Below the pieces are notes generated by a model. The model saw only the letters and a list, made by a program, of their open reading frames with translations, was not told the DNA's origin and did no database searches. From an uncultured Clostridia bacterium (GTDB lineage Bacteria > Bacillota > Clostridia > Christensenellales > UBA1242), in contig CAJFOL010000063.1 in NCBI GenBank assembly GCA_904397185.1, positions 1-22,839 on the forward strand: a stretch of 22,839 nt of DNA. Reading direction: 5' to 3'. Made by a program: the position numbers and the translations under genes. Of the stretch, positions 14,965 to 22,829 are shown one piece after another. Positions within the stretch are counted from its first letter, which is position 1, and every line of letters begins with the position of its first letter.

Positions 14965-16316
14965 ACTACGAAATTAGACATACCGGGACAGTTGAGATTG
15001 AAACGGATAGATTGTTGCTTAGGGCTATCTTGCTTTCGGACGCACAGAGTCTATACGAACTTGTCTCAGACGAAGAAGTTTTAAAATATCTGTCTGGAAT
15101 ACCAGTCTATACAGGCAAAGAAATGGCAGTTGATTATATCAAGAATAAACTTACAAAAAAATATCAAAATGCCGATTTTTATGATTGGGCTGTTGTTTTA
15201 AAAAGCGAAAATAAGATGATTGGCAGAACAAGCATATATAAGCAAGATGATTATCGCCGAATGGCTGACCTTGTGTGGTGTTTAAATCCTGCTTATCGTG
15301 ACAATGGATATATAAGCGAGGGCGTGAAGGCAGTTATCAACCACTTGTTTGAAATCGGCTTTGAAAGAATTGAAGCCTTTGCAGATGTTGAAAACAAAGC
15401 AAGCACAAAAGTTATGGCGAAAGTTGGAATGCAATATGAAGGAACTTTAAGAAAATATGACTGTCGCCGAGATGACAGTCTATATGATGCAGAAATGTGG
15501 TCAATTATAAAGGAGAGAAAAATGGAATACAAAAATAAATACAAAAACATTATTGAAGAAAAGTATAATAATTATCAAGAAGATGAAAGGTTCAACAGGA
15601 AGTCGCAGTCTTTTGAATATCGGACAACTATGAATTATATTCAAAAATATCTTAAAAAAGGAAGTAAGATTTTGGAGATAGGGGCAGGCACAGGGAGATA
15701 CTCAATCGCTCTTGCAAAAATGGGCTATGATGTGACGGCAGTTGAACTTGACGAAAGCAATTTAAAAGTACTTCGTGAAAACTCAAAAGGGCTTGACAAT
15801 CTTAAAAGTTATCAGGGGGACGTATTAAATTTGCAATTTGAAGATAACTCTTTCGATTTGGTGCTTTGTTTAGGCCCAATGTATCACTTGTTTAACAAAA
15901 AGGATAAGGACAGAGCAATAGCCGAAACAATTAGAGTGTGCAAACAAAAGGGGATTTGTATGTTTGCCTATCTCACACACTCATCTATTATTTGGGCTTA
16001 TGGAGTTAGAAAAGGAAGCCTTAAAAATCTCGCCTATGCATTAAACAAAGACGGAAGCATTAAGGATGTCCCAGAAGAGATATTTTCGTCATACTTTGTA
16101 GAAGATTTTGCAAAACAATTTGAAAAGACAGACACAACTTTTCTTAAAAGTGTGGCAACAGATGGACTGGCTCCAATTATGAGAGATTATATTGATGACG
16201 GAAGGATGGATGATGGGGATATTGAACTTCTTTACAGTCTTCATCTTGCGACCTGTGAGCGACTAGACCATCAAGGTTACTCAAGTCATATGTTATACAT
16301 ATGCAAGAAAAACTAA
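14961..16316 (+). CDS. GNAT acetyltransferase fused to a SAM-dependent methyltransferase
   Basis: 451 residues in two domains. Residues ~11-186 are a complete GNAT domain: IETDRLLLRAILLSDAQSL at the start, motif A WCLNPAYRDNGYISEG (106-121) and NKASTKVMAKVGMQYEGTLR (145-164). Residues ~188-451 are a class I methyltransferase with SAM motif I LEIGAGTGR (238-246), acidic E262 in motif II (VTAVELDES), GD (286-287) in motif III and FDLVLCLGPMYHL (298-310) as motif IV. At the junction, M188 is preceded by AAAGGAG at ideal 6-nt spacing, so the methyltransferase may also be made alone from 15522. Either two overlapping genes became one by loss of a stop, or the internal start is used. Substrates are unknown; the following ABC exporter suggests modification of a toxic or exported compound. 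Confidence 0.9.
   Translation: MNYEIRHTGTVEIETDRLLLRAILLSDAQSLYELVSDEEVLKYLSGIPVYTGKEMAVDYIKNKLTKKYQNADFYDWAVVLKSENKMIGRTSIYKQDDYRRMADLVWCLNPAYRDNGYISEGVKAVINHLFEIGFERIEAFADVENKASTKVMAKVGMQYEGTLRKYDCRRDDSLYDAEMWSIIKERKMEYKNKYKNIIEEKYNNYQEDERFNRKSQSFEYRTTMNYIQKYLKKGSKILEIGAGTGRYSIALAKMGYDVTAVELDESNLKVLRENSKGLDNLKSYQGDVLNLQFEDNSFDLVLCLGPMYHLFNKKDKDRAIAETIRVCKQKGICMFAYLTHSSIIWAYGVRKGSLKNLAYALNKDGSIKDVPEEIFSSYFVEDFAKQFEKTDTTFLKSVATDGLAPIMRDYIDDGRMDDGDIELLYSLHLATCERLDHQGYSSHMLYICKKN
15509..15524 (+). promoter_or_regulatory. Internal ribosome binding site and ATG at the domain junction
   Basis: AAAGGAG (15509-15515), six bases, then ATG (15522-15524), which is in frame codon 188 of the fusion gene and begins the methyltransferase domain (MEYKNKYKNIIEEKY). 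No stop codon separates the two domains. Confidence 0.6.
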
Positions 16317-16328
16317 TCGGAGAATACT

Positions 16329-17315
16329 ATGAATGTAATAGAAGTGAAAAATTTAACAAAAGTTTTTAAAACAAATAAAAAATATAAAGGAAAAGAGTGG
16401 TTTAAACACCTGTTTAAGAGAGAAAAGATTGTCAAAGAGGCAGTTGATGGCATAACTTTTTCTGTGGAAGAAGGCGAAGCACTTGCTTTTATTGGTCCAA
16501 ACGGTGCAGGCAAATCCACAACAATTAAAATGTTGACTGGAATTTTGTATCCAACAAGTGGAGATATAAAGGTATTAGGCTATAACCCTAGCAAAGAACG
16601 TGTCAAATTGTCACGTGAGATTGGCACTGTTTTTGGACAGAAAGAGCAACTTTGGGTGCATCTATCTGCTATGGATAACTTCTTATTCTTCGGAGCCATA
16701 TATGATATTCCAAAGAAAGAATTGGGAGAGCGAATAGACAGACTTGCAAAGATTTTCGAGATAGAAGAATTTATCAATCAGCCAGTCAAAAACTTAAGTT
16801 TAGGTCAACGAATGAAGTGCGAAATGGTGGCGAGTTTGTTACATAATCCAAAAATGTTGTTTTTTGATGAGCCTACAATTGGGCTTGACCCGATTGCAAA
16901 GGAAACATTACGAAATCTCATAAAAAAGATGAATAGAGAACTTGGAATAACCATTCTCTTTACGTCGCACGATGTTGGGGACATTGAAGAGGTTTGCAAA
17001 AGGGTTATTATAATAAATAATGGCAAGATTATGCTTGACGACAGCATGAGAAATTTAAAATATCATCATTTAAACAAGAAAATTGTTGAAGTCAACCTTA
17101 AAAAGGATATAAAGATTGAAGAGAAAGATGGCATAAAAATCTTAAAGGCGAAAAACACCATGTACAAGATTGAAGTTGACATGAATAAGACAAGCATGGA
17201 GGAACTTATGAGTATGTTCTCTGCAGACGATTTGCAGGACATTTCAATTTCGACCACCCCACTTGAAGATATTATCAAAGATATTTACCGAGGAAAAGAT
17301 GAAAAAGTATCTTAG
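16329..17315 (+). CDS. ABC-2 type transporter ATP-binding protein
   Basis: A 328-residue cytoplasmic ATPase for the two permeases that follow. It has Walker A GPNGAGKST (56-64), a Q-loop at Q104 (VFGQKEQLW), signature LSLGQ (156-160), Walker B MLFFDEPTIGLD (176-187) and switch H214. The insertion between the first strand and Walker A (about 16-36, rich in Lys and aromatics) and the FGQKEQLWVHLSAMDNF segment match the COG4586-type subgroup, always seen with two six-TM ABC-2 permeases. Residues ~240-328 form a C-terminal accessory domain. CGGAG lies 6 nt before ATG. It begins 12 bases after the fusion gene and overlaps the next gene by 17 nt. The cargo is unknown; such systems usually export drugs, lipids or peptides. 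Confidence 0.93.
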   Translation: MNVIEVKNLTKVFKTNKKYKGKEWFKHLFKREKIVKEAVDGITFSVEEGEALAFIGPNGAGKSTTIKMLTGILYPTSGDIKVLGYNPSKERVKLSREIGTVFGQKEQLWVHLSAMDNFLFFGAIYDIPKKELGERIDRLAKIFEIEEFINQPVKNLSLGQRMKCEMVASLLHNPKMLFFDEPTIGLDPIAKETLRNLIKKMNRELGITILFTSHDVGDIEEVCKRVIIINNGKIMLDDSMRNLKYHHLNKKIVEVNLKKDIKIEEKDGIKILKAKNTMYKIEVDMNKTSMEELMSMFSADDLQDISISTTPLEDIIKDIYRGKDEKVS

Positions 17316-18096
17316 CATTTTTAGAACAAGTTTTAAACAAGAGAGTAAGACTGTTGCGAACTCTATTACAGCAGTTATCTCTTTTGTTGTCATAATTTAC
17401 ATTTTCAAAATGCTTTGGGAATTCATTTATGGTGGAAATGGCGGTGGCACACTCATAAATGGCTACTCGCTAAATATGATGATTTGGTATATGATAATGG
17501 CAGAAATCCTTATGTATTGTGTCAATGCTCGTGCAGTGACAAGAGGTTTTAGCAGCGACATTAAATCTGGCAAAATTGCATATCAACTCAACAAACCATA
17601 CAACTACTATGCTTATCAAGTGTCATCTCAATCAGCAACTTTTGTTTGGAAACTTATATTCTTATTGCCGTCAGGAATAGTTATGGGGCTAATATTGCTT
17701 GGTCCTATTCCAAATTTTAGTGCGGCTTATATCCTGCCTATCTTCATAAGTTTATTGCTCGCAATATTTTTGACTTGCATAATTTATGGAACAATCGGAC
17801 TATTGTCATTTTGGATTGAAGAAGCAACGCCTTTCACTTGGATTGTTCAAAAACTTCAAATGCTATTGGGCTTATTCTTCCCACCAGAATTCTTCCCTGC
17901 TTGGGTGCAACCTATCATCAATTATAGTCCTATCTATGCAATGATGAGTGGGCCGTGCAAATTACTCGCTAATTTCTCTTGGGACGTATTTCTACAAACA
18001 ACAATCTCACAAGTTGCTTATTTAATTGTGTTTATAGCAATTGGATTATTGCTTTACAAAATTGGAACAAAGAAGGTGAATATAAATGGGGGTTAA
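17299..18096 (+). CDS. ABC-2 type transporter permease, subunit 1
   Basis: A 265-residue membrane protein with about six hydrophobic segments (roughly 25-45, 58-78, 115-135, 143-170, 180-200 and 236-254), as in the COG4587-like ABC-2 permeases. The hydrophilic loop SDIKSGKIAYQLNKP (86-100) between TM2 and TM3 is the conserved coupling region of this family. The ATG at 17299 is preferred: it gives the normal basic N-terminus (MKKYLSIFRTSFKQE) and follows GAGGAAAAG. It overlaps the ATPase gene by 17 nt and the next permease gene by 11 nt, so the three are strongly coupled. Confidence 0.9.
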   Translation: MKKYLSIFRTSFKQESKTVANSITAVISFVVIIYIFKMLWEFIYGGNGGGTLINGYSLNMMIWYMIMAEILMYCVNARAVTRGFSSDIKSGKIAYQLNKPYNYYAYQVSSQSATFVWKLIFLLPSGIVMGLILLGPIPNFSAAYILPIFISLLLAIFLTCIIYGTIGLLSFWIEEATPFTWIVQKLQMLLGLFFPPEFFPAWVQPIINYSPIYAMMSGPCKLLANFSWDVFLQTTISQVAYLIVFIAIGLLLYKIGTKKVNINGG

Positions 18097-18877
18097 AAAT
18101 AATTTAAAACTGATTTTCAGTTATTTCAAACTTAATTTGAAAAAAGAATGGAAATATAAATCATCGTTTTTTATGCAAATAATTATGATGATTTTGAATG
18201 ACCTTTTCTTTATCATTCAGTGGTATGTCATATTTCAATTAGTTGACGACATTGGCGGATATGGATTTAATGAAACTATGTTGTTATGGGCAGTAGCCGC
18301 AGGTGGCTATGGATTTTCTCATGCTTTCTTTGCTGGTGCTTGGAATTTGAAAGACATTGTTTATGAAGGAAAACTTGATGTTTTCTTGACACAACCTAAA
18401 AATGTCTTAATAAATGTTTGTTGTTCTTCAACAGATGTCTCTGCTATTGGTGATATGATATATGCTTTTGTTGTGCTTGCAATTATTGGCGCCCCTTGGT
18501 ATTGGTATCTAATAATGGTGCCTGCTATGATATGCTCTGGACTTATCTTTTTGTGTGTTTATCTTGCGTATGTAAGTTTGTGTTTTTATGTCAAACGCGG
18601 AGACGCTGTTGCTAACTCTGTCCAAAGCACATTAAATAAAGCCGGAAATTATCCACCAGCAATATATAACACTGTAGTTAAAGGCATATTATATACCTTT
18701 ATTCCAGCATTTTTCTACACATTTATTCCCGCCCAATACTTTTTCTTAACACCTAATGTTTGGTGGATTTTGGGAATGATTGCAGTGACTATATTTTGGG
18801 TTGTGCTTGCATTTGTTTTATTTAAACTGGGACTAAAAAGATACAATTCTGGAAATCTTATGAGCGGAAGGTTGTAG
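18086..18877 (+). CDS. ABC-2 type transporter permease, subunit 2
   Basis: A 263-residue six-TM protein, the partner permease (COG3694-like). The coupling loop VYEGKLDVFLTQPKN (92-106) and the tail segment NYPPAIYNTVVKGILYTFIP (188-207) are characteristic. Hydrophobic segments lie at about 28-52, 63-83, 118-135, 138-165, 198-220 and 226-248. A local echo is visible: YTFIPAFF is followed at once by YTFIPAQYF (203-219). The start has AAGGTG 7-8 bases upstream, within the end of the preceding gene. It ends one base before the DUF402 gene starts. Confidence 0.9.
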   Translation: MGVKNNLKLIFSYFKLNLKKEWKYKSSFFMQIIMMILNDLFFIIQWYVIFQLVDDIGGYGFNETMLLWAVAAGGYGFSHAFFAGAWNLKDIVYEGKLDVFLTQPKNVLINVCCSSTDVSAIGDMIYAFVVLAIIGAPWYWYLIMVPAMICSGLIFLCVYLAYVSLCFYVKRGDAVANSVQSTLNKAGNYPPAIYNTVVKGILYTFIPAFFYTFIPAQYFFLTPNVWWILGMIAVTIFWVVLAFVLFKLGLKRYNSGNLMSGRL

Positions 18878-18878
18878 T

Positions 18879-19391
18879 ATGAAAAGAAAAGTTATTAGCA
18901 AGACATATCTAAGAGATGTGGAGAAGTATGAATTTCGGCTTGAATATGACAAGACAAGAGACTTCTATATCTGCGAAAAGAATATTTTAAGCATTGAAAA
19001 GCCCTTTGTGACAAAGAAAGGCAAAACAATCATGGACAATGGTTACACAATTTTGGAGATAACACCAAGGGATGAAAACTACAACCTACGTGTTTATTTC
19101 AATAGGCAAAAAGATATTGTAGAAATGTATTTTGACATAACAAAAGAAAATGGTATTGATGAATGTAGCCAAATGCCATGCTATCTCGACCTATATCTTG
19201 ATGTAATTATTGGAGACGGAGAGTGTGAACTCAAAGACGAGGACGAACTAAAAGATGCTTTAAATAACGGCATCATAACTCAAGATGATTTTAATCTTGC
19301 ATATCGTAGTGCAAATAAATTGATAAAAGAAATACATGAAAAAACAAATAAATTTATAAACTTAGATTTAAAATCATTATTAAAATATTAA
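18879..19391 (+). CDS. DUF402-family protein (YgaC/Ntdp-like)
   Basis: A 170-residue cytoplasmic protein. The core VEMYFDITKENGID (81-94), then CYLDLYLDVII (101-111) and ECELKDEDELKDALNNGIIT (115-134), is the DUF402 signature, with acidic residues D86, D104 and D108 suited to metal binding. Characterised relatives such as S. aureus SA1684 hydrolyse nucleoside tri- and diphosphates; FomD in fosfomycin synthesis is another member. Which activity applies here is unknown. The N-terminal part is shorter than in stand-alone Ntdp proteins. GGAAGG lies 7-8 nt before ATG inside the previous gene's end. It is last in the operon, followed by a strong terminator. Confidence 0.85.
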   Translation: MKRKVISKTYLRDVEKYEFRLEYDKTRDFYICEKNILSIEKPFVTKKGKTIMDNGYTILEITPRDENYNLRVYFNRQKDIVEMYFDITKENGIDECSQMPCYLDLYLDVIIGDGECELKDEDELKDALNNGIITQDDFNLAYRSANKLIKEIHEKTNKFINLDLKSLLKY

Positions 19392-19411
19392 GTAAGCACA
19401 AAATATCGAAT

Positions 19412-19447
19412 AAAAAATATCCAAAAATTTTTTTTGGATATTTTTTT
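19412..19447. terminator. Bidirectional intrinsic terminator
   Basis: AAAAAATATCCAAAAA (19412-19427), loop TTT, then TTTTTGGATATTTTTT (19431-19446) and further T. It serves the operon on the plus strand and, with its A/T-symmetric arms, probably the convergent gene that stops at 19468. Confidence 0.8.
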
Positions 19448-19467
19448 AATATTTTTTAAATAATTTT

Positions 19468-20253
19468 TTATTTTTTCTCTATATTTTTATTATTTTTCGA
19501 ATTATTTTCTATATTTTCACTATTTTTTTTAACATTTTCTGTTTCAATATTTTTTGAAGTAGCAATTTTTTTCTCTGCAATTTTTTTCTTTATAAGTTCA
19601 TAGCAGATGAAGAACAGTGCATATCCTACAGCGAATACAGGGGCAATTATCCAAACAGTAAGAGGGGTGCCAGAAAGTATAGGGTCATTAATATAGAAAG
19701 CACTGTTATATCCGAACACTGACATTTGGAAGGCACCAATAGTTATATATGCCATAAAACCTATAACCAAGTTTGGCCATTTCTTATAGTTAGGTACAAA
19801 GTATTTTGTCATAAGAAGCAATACACAAAGGTATAAACCAACTGTGTGGTGCAAAAGTCCTGATATTGTGTTTGGGTAGAAGAGCGAAGGATTTTGTTCT
19901 ATAAAGTCAGGATAGGCTAAGGTTAATATATCGCCAACGAGTGCTACGTGACAAACGAAGTGCATGACCTCATTATTCTTTTTGCCGATAAGACAGGCAA
20001 GAGATAGCACAAGACTGCTCATTCCACAGAAAGTGTCTGGTATTAGATAGGACCAATTGTTGTTTGAAATGCATATACAGATTCGGTTCCATAATATTAG
20101 ACATAAAAGTATCCCAGCGACAACCTTGACTATAATAAATATCGCTTTTTCACTTTTTGCATATATTTTAATAAGGACCAAACTCACAACCGCTAGTACA
20201 ATAAAAACTGCAAGATATGTGAGGTGTTCCCAGCCAAAAACTTGTGGATTCAT
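19468..20253 (-). CDS. YwaF/TMEM164-like integral membrane protein
   Basis: A 261-residue protein with about seven hydrophobic segments (near 10-30, 37-58, 72-90, 97-115, 131-150, 161-180 and 197-220). The LLHHTVGLYL segment with H135-H136, the early WNR (55-57) and LIPDTFCGMSS (70-80) match the YwaF/TMEM164 family of bacterial membrane proteins (TIGR02206-like), whose function is unknown. After the last TM comes a 40-residue Lys/Asn/Glu-rich tail (about 222-261) with repeated ENIENN/KNNKNIE text that looks low-complexity and cytoplasmic. AAGGAAG precedes the ATG by about 8 nt. It is monocistronic between its own promoter and the shared terminator. Confidence 0.85.
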   Translation of the reverse strand: MNPQVFGWEHLTYLAVFIVLAVVSLVLIKIYAKSEKAIFIIVKVVAGILLCLILWNRICICISNNNWSYLIPDTFCGMSSLVLSLACLIGKKNNEVMHFVCHVALVGDILTLAYPDFIEQNPSLFYPNTISGLLHHTVGLYLCVLLLMTKYFVPNYKKWPNLVIGFMAYITIGAFQMSVFGYNSAFYINDPILSGTPLTVWIIAPVFAVGYALFFICYELIKKKIAEKKIATSKNIETENVKKNSENIENNSKNNKNIEKK

Positions 20254-20277
20254 AATAAACTTCCTTTTATAAATAAT

Positions 20278-20306
20278 AATTTATATAAAATAAGTAGAAA
20301 TGTCAA
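20278..20306 (-). promoter_or_regulatory. Promoter of the YwaF-like gene
   Basis: On the minus strand TTGACA (20306-20301) is followed at 17 bp by TAAATT (20283-20278); TATAAA at 15 bp is an alternative. Predicted +1 near 20271 gives a short leader of about 18 nt holding the ribosome binding site. Confidence 0.55.
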
Positions 20307-20337
20307 ATTATTTTAAAATTATTTTTCATTAAAGATC

Positions 20338-22119
20338 TTATTGCATTTCTTCTTTTTCATCAATATTATTATTTTTTAATTTATCTTTAATATTATTTGT
20401 TACTGATTCGACTGTTTTATATATCTCGACAATTGCTTCTGATTCTGGGCTCCAATTTCCATCTTCATGGACGATATCCCAAATATAATTTGTAATATCT
20501 CTTGGCATAATATATCCCGCTTGAAGAAATAATTGCTGATAAAGTTTGTTGATTGAAAATGTATTTAAATCCAATAGTCTCATAGTACTTTTTGCCAGGC
20601 GATCATAATCATCATGTCCTATCAAGTCTCTAAATGCAGTAGGGTTTGGCATCATCCTAAAGGTTTTTAAGATATCAATATTTTGTTCTATAAATTTTTT
20701 TAGAAGTGGAAAACCCACTCTATAGCAAGATGTAATGGCTTGATTTTCATTTAAAGAGAAGTTAAGCCCCATTTGTTTGGCAATTTTGTCAATACTAATG
20801 GTAATATAGTCATTTACAACTTCGTTAAGGGCAATAACTGCTTGTTTTTCTTGGTCATTTTCGTAACTATTGTCCATATTTTGTAAATAATTTATAACTT
20901 CTTTGTAATCAAATTTTGACACATTTTTATAATAATTAAGGGTAGAAAAACCTGTTTTATAATCAATCTTTTCGTCTGAATTATTCAAAACAGCCATTTC
21001 ACATATATGATTTAATTCGTGAAATAATACGTGATTAGAAAGTGTTAGTGCATTTTTAGTGACACATATAAATTTATAGCCATCAGATGTTGGAACAAGT
21101 TGCACAAAACCACAATCACCATATGAGTTAAAGGCAAGGTCATACAAATCTCCAATAACACAACTTTCATCCATCACATCATTTTGCCTTAAAGTTTTGA
21201 TTGCATCTTGAAGAGATGGGCAGGCTTTAATCTTACATATTATTTCATTGTCAAGTATCTCTCTATATTGCCTTTGAAGTTCTTGGTCATCAAAGATTTC
21301 ATCTATTAGGGGTATATTTATGTAATTATTAAAGTCGCCATTTAAGTCGATTCCAAGTTTTTCAAACATTTCACGGAAAATATTTTTTGAGACGGAGTTT
21401 AAGACTAGACTATCATCTTGATAATACTTTAAAAATTTATAGAAAGGTTTGGTTATTTCTCTTTTGTGTAGACAATGTATTCCATGTTGTTCTAAAGTTG
21501 AGACCATTAATTCTTCCAAACTCTGATTTTTGTCTATACTTATTTTTGTATAAATGCCATCTTCTTCTAATGTATATTTGCTTAGGATACTTTCAATCTC
21601 TTCGACGGTCTGCTTATATCTTATAGAGAAATTCTTTTTCCAGTCGTACAAGAAAAATTGAATAAGTTTTTCTGCAGAATCCTTTGTTTCAGTATGAGAA
21701 AAATATTTTTTACAATATTCTGAATCAAATTTATCGCCATTATTGATAAGACTTAAAAAATCCGATAAATTCGCAAATTGACCAGTGCGGAGATAATCTA
21801 GAGACCCTTGCAAGTATACTTCTGGGTTAGTTTGAATATCTCCAATTATGTTTTTATCAGCAAAGCATCTATGTTTTTCCCAAAATTCATTAGTAAGAGG
21901 ATAAATTTTGCTTTTAATTAAATAATTTTTAATTTGAGAAAAAGTGGTGTTGTTTGCTCGTGCATCATCCAAAAAGAAAAATATGGTGTTATTTAATTTG
22001 TGGGTTATTTCGCTTCTATATTTCTCTCCATAAAATTTTACAAAACAATCTATTATTTGGTCAATCTTCCCTTCAATAGGGTTATAAATATTTATACCAT
22101 CTAATTTAAAATCAAGCAT
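20338..22119 (-). CDS. Putative HExxH zinc metalloprotease, unknown family
   Basis: A 593-residue protein without signal peptide or TM segment, so probably cytoplasmic. The centre carries FHELNH (HExxH at 367-371 from the ATG at 22119), preceded by a strand-like VPTSDGYKFICVTKN segment (342-356) and a hydrophobic helix start, as in zincins. About 60 residues on, ALNEVVNDYIT offers a glutamate (E433) in the position and context of a gluzincin third ligand. I cannot name a peptidase family; the remaining ~340 N-terminal residues are helical, polar and unrecognised. The ATG at 22119 is chosen because AGAGGTGGGAG lies directly upstream; a TTG at 22134 would contain that site. It overlaps the 101-residue gene upstream by 8 nt (ATGCTTGA), so the two are coupled. 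Confidence 0.8.
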   Translation of the reverse strand: MLDFKLDGINIYNPIEGKIDQIIDCFVKFYGEKYRSEITHKLNNTIFFFLDDARANNTTFSQIKNYLIKSKIYPLTNEFWEKHRCFADKNIIGDIQTNPEVYLQGSLDYLRTGQFANLSDFLSLINNGDKFDSEYCKKYFSHTETKDSAEKLIQFFLYDWKKNFSIRYKQTVEEIESILSKYTLEEDGIYTKISIDKNQSLEELMVSTLEQHGIHCLHKREITKPFYKFLKYYQDDSLVLNSVSKNIFREMFEKLGIDLNGDFNNYINIPLIDEIFDDQELQRQYREILDNEIICKIKACPSLQDAIKTLRQNDVMDESCVIGDLYDLAFNSYGDCGFVQLVPTSDGYKFICVTKNALTLSNHVLFHELNHICEMAVLNNSDEKIDYKTGFSTLNYYKNVSKFDYKEVINYLQNMDNSYENDQEKQAVIALNEVVNDYITISIDKIAKQMGLNFSLNENQAITSCYRVGFPLLKKFIEQNIDILKTFRMMPNPTAFRDLIGHDDYDRLAKSTMRLLDLNTFSINKLYQQLFLQAGYIMPRDITNYIWDIVHEDGNWSPESEAIVEIYKTVESVTNNIKDKLKNNNIDEKEEMQ

Positions 22120-22417
22120 CTCCCACCTCTGCAAGTATTTCTTTCAAACTACTATAATCATTTGGAAAACTGTTTTTCCCTCGATATGTGAGTTTTTTCG
22201 CATTATCATCAATAATTATTTCAAAACTTTCACCATCTATATAAGAATTTTTAGTATATTCACTCTTCCATGTCGAAGTTAATAGACATATATCTGCTAT
22301 CAATTTTTTATAATCTATATTTTTCTTTTCGCCATTATAAAGCACAAGCTTTTTGTTGTCATCAACTTGAAGCAAAGTCTGCTTTGAGAGTGTTGATATT
22401 AAAATACTAATTCTCAT
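22112..22417 (-). CDS. Small hypothetical protein, partner of the HExxH gene
   Basis: 101 residues, no TM segment. The second half has the layout W50...Y54...DG (61-62)...EIIID...YRGKNSFPNDYSSLKEIL, a pattern I have seen in uncharacterised Firmicutes proteins (a DG, a strand, then G-x-N-x-[FY]-P and a helix), but I cannot give a family name. The first half is beta-like (LLQVDDNKKLVLYNGEKK). GGAG stands five bases before the ATG. It is first in a two-gene operon under a consensus promoter and overlaps the metalloprotease-like gene by 8 nt. A substrate, inhibitor or adaptor role for its neighbour is possible but unsupported. Confidence 0.75.
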   Translation of the reverse strand: MRISILISTLSKQTLLQVDDNKKLVLYNGEKKNIDYKKLIADICLLTSTWKSEYTKNSYIDGESFEIIIDDNAKKLTYRGKNSFPNDYSSLKEILAEVGDA

Positions 22418-22433
22418 TTTGTCTCCTTGACCA

Positions 22434-22462
22434 ATTATATCTTTTATTTACCCGTTTGTCAA
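22434..22462 (-). promoter_or_regulatory. Consensus promoter of the HExxH operon
   Basis: On the minus strand TTGACA (22462-22457), exactly 17 bp, TATAAT (22439-22434). Predicted +1 at 22427 gives a 10-nt leader that is little more than the AAGGAG ribosome binding site. Confidence 0.85.
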
Positions 22463-22577
22463 TGGCTACAGTAATTTATTGTTGTCATTCAAATTTAGGA
22501 AGTTACAAAAAATAATGTCTTAAAATAGGGGATAAAAAATAATAAAATATAAAGTTTAAAAAATTTTAATAAAACTG

Positions 22578-22606
22578 TTGACAATATGGGAGTAAATATG
22601 TATAAT
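22578..22606 (+). promoter_or_regulatory. Consensus promoter of the tRNA-Ile gene
   Basis: TTGACA (22578-22583), 17-bp spacer, TATAAT (22601-22606). Predicted +1 near 22613, about 109 bases before the mature tRNA. The rest of 22463-22721 is A/T-rich and shows nothing else I can support. Confidence 0.85.
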
Positions 22607-22721
22607 TTAAAGTGCAAATCGTATCAAATGGAATATTATACAATGCTTCAAGATGATGATAACAATGTAAAATAACATTTGAGATCAAGATTAATGCATT
22701 ACTAAACAAGGTAAAAGATAT

Positions 22722-22798
22722 AGAGATGTAGCTCAGTCGGTTAGAGCACCACCCTGATAAGGTGGGGGTCGGTGGTTCGAGTCCACTCATCTCTACCA
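22722..22798 (+). tRNA. tRNA-Ile (anticodon GAU)
   Basis: The 77-nt cloverleaf is complete. The acceptor stem AGAGATG pairs with CATCTCT, with discriminator A and encoded CCA (22796-22798). D arm GCTC/GAGC, anticodon stem CCACC/GGTGG around loop CTGATAA with anticodon GAT at 22756-22758, and T arm GGTGG-TTCGAGT-CCACT (one G-U pair). It decodes AUC and AUU. Confidence 0.98.
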
Positions 22799-22802
22799 GA
22801 TT

Positions 22803-22829
22803 TGAGAGCAAAATTTGCTCTCATTTTTT
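22803..22829 (+). terminator. tRNA terminator
   Basis: TGAGAGC (22803-22809) pairs with GCTCTCA (22817-22823) around AAAATTT, followed by a run of T (22824-22829). Confidence 0.85.

Noticed and set aside
14961..16316. Sequencing frameshift joining two genes
   Set aside because: Both domains and the linker read in one frame with sensible codons throughout; a lost stop codon is still possible, so it is reported as a fusion with caveat rather than as an error.
22628..22675. 15-codon ORF in the tRNA leader
   Set aside because: No ribosome binding site and no evidence of conservation; kept only as a note.
22566..22811. Minus-strand 81-codon ORF with text EMSGLEPPTPTLSGWCSNRL
   Set aside because: It is antisense to the tRNA-Ile gene; this text is a well-known spurious translation of tRNA complements.
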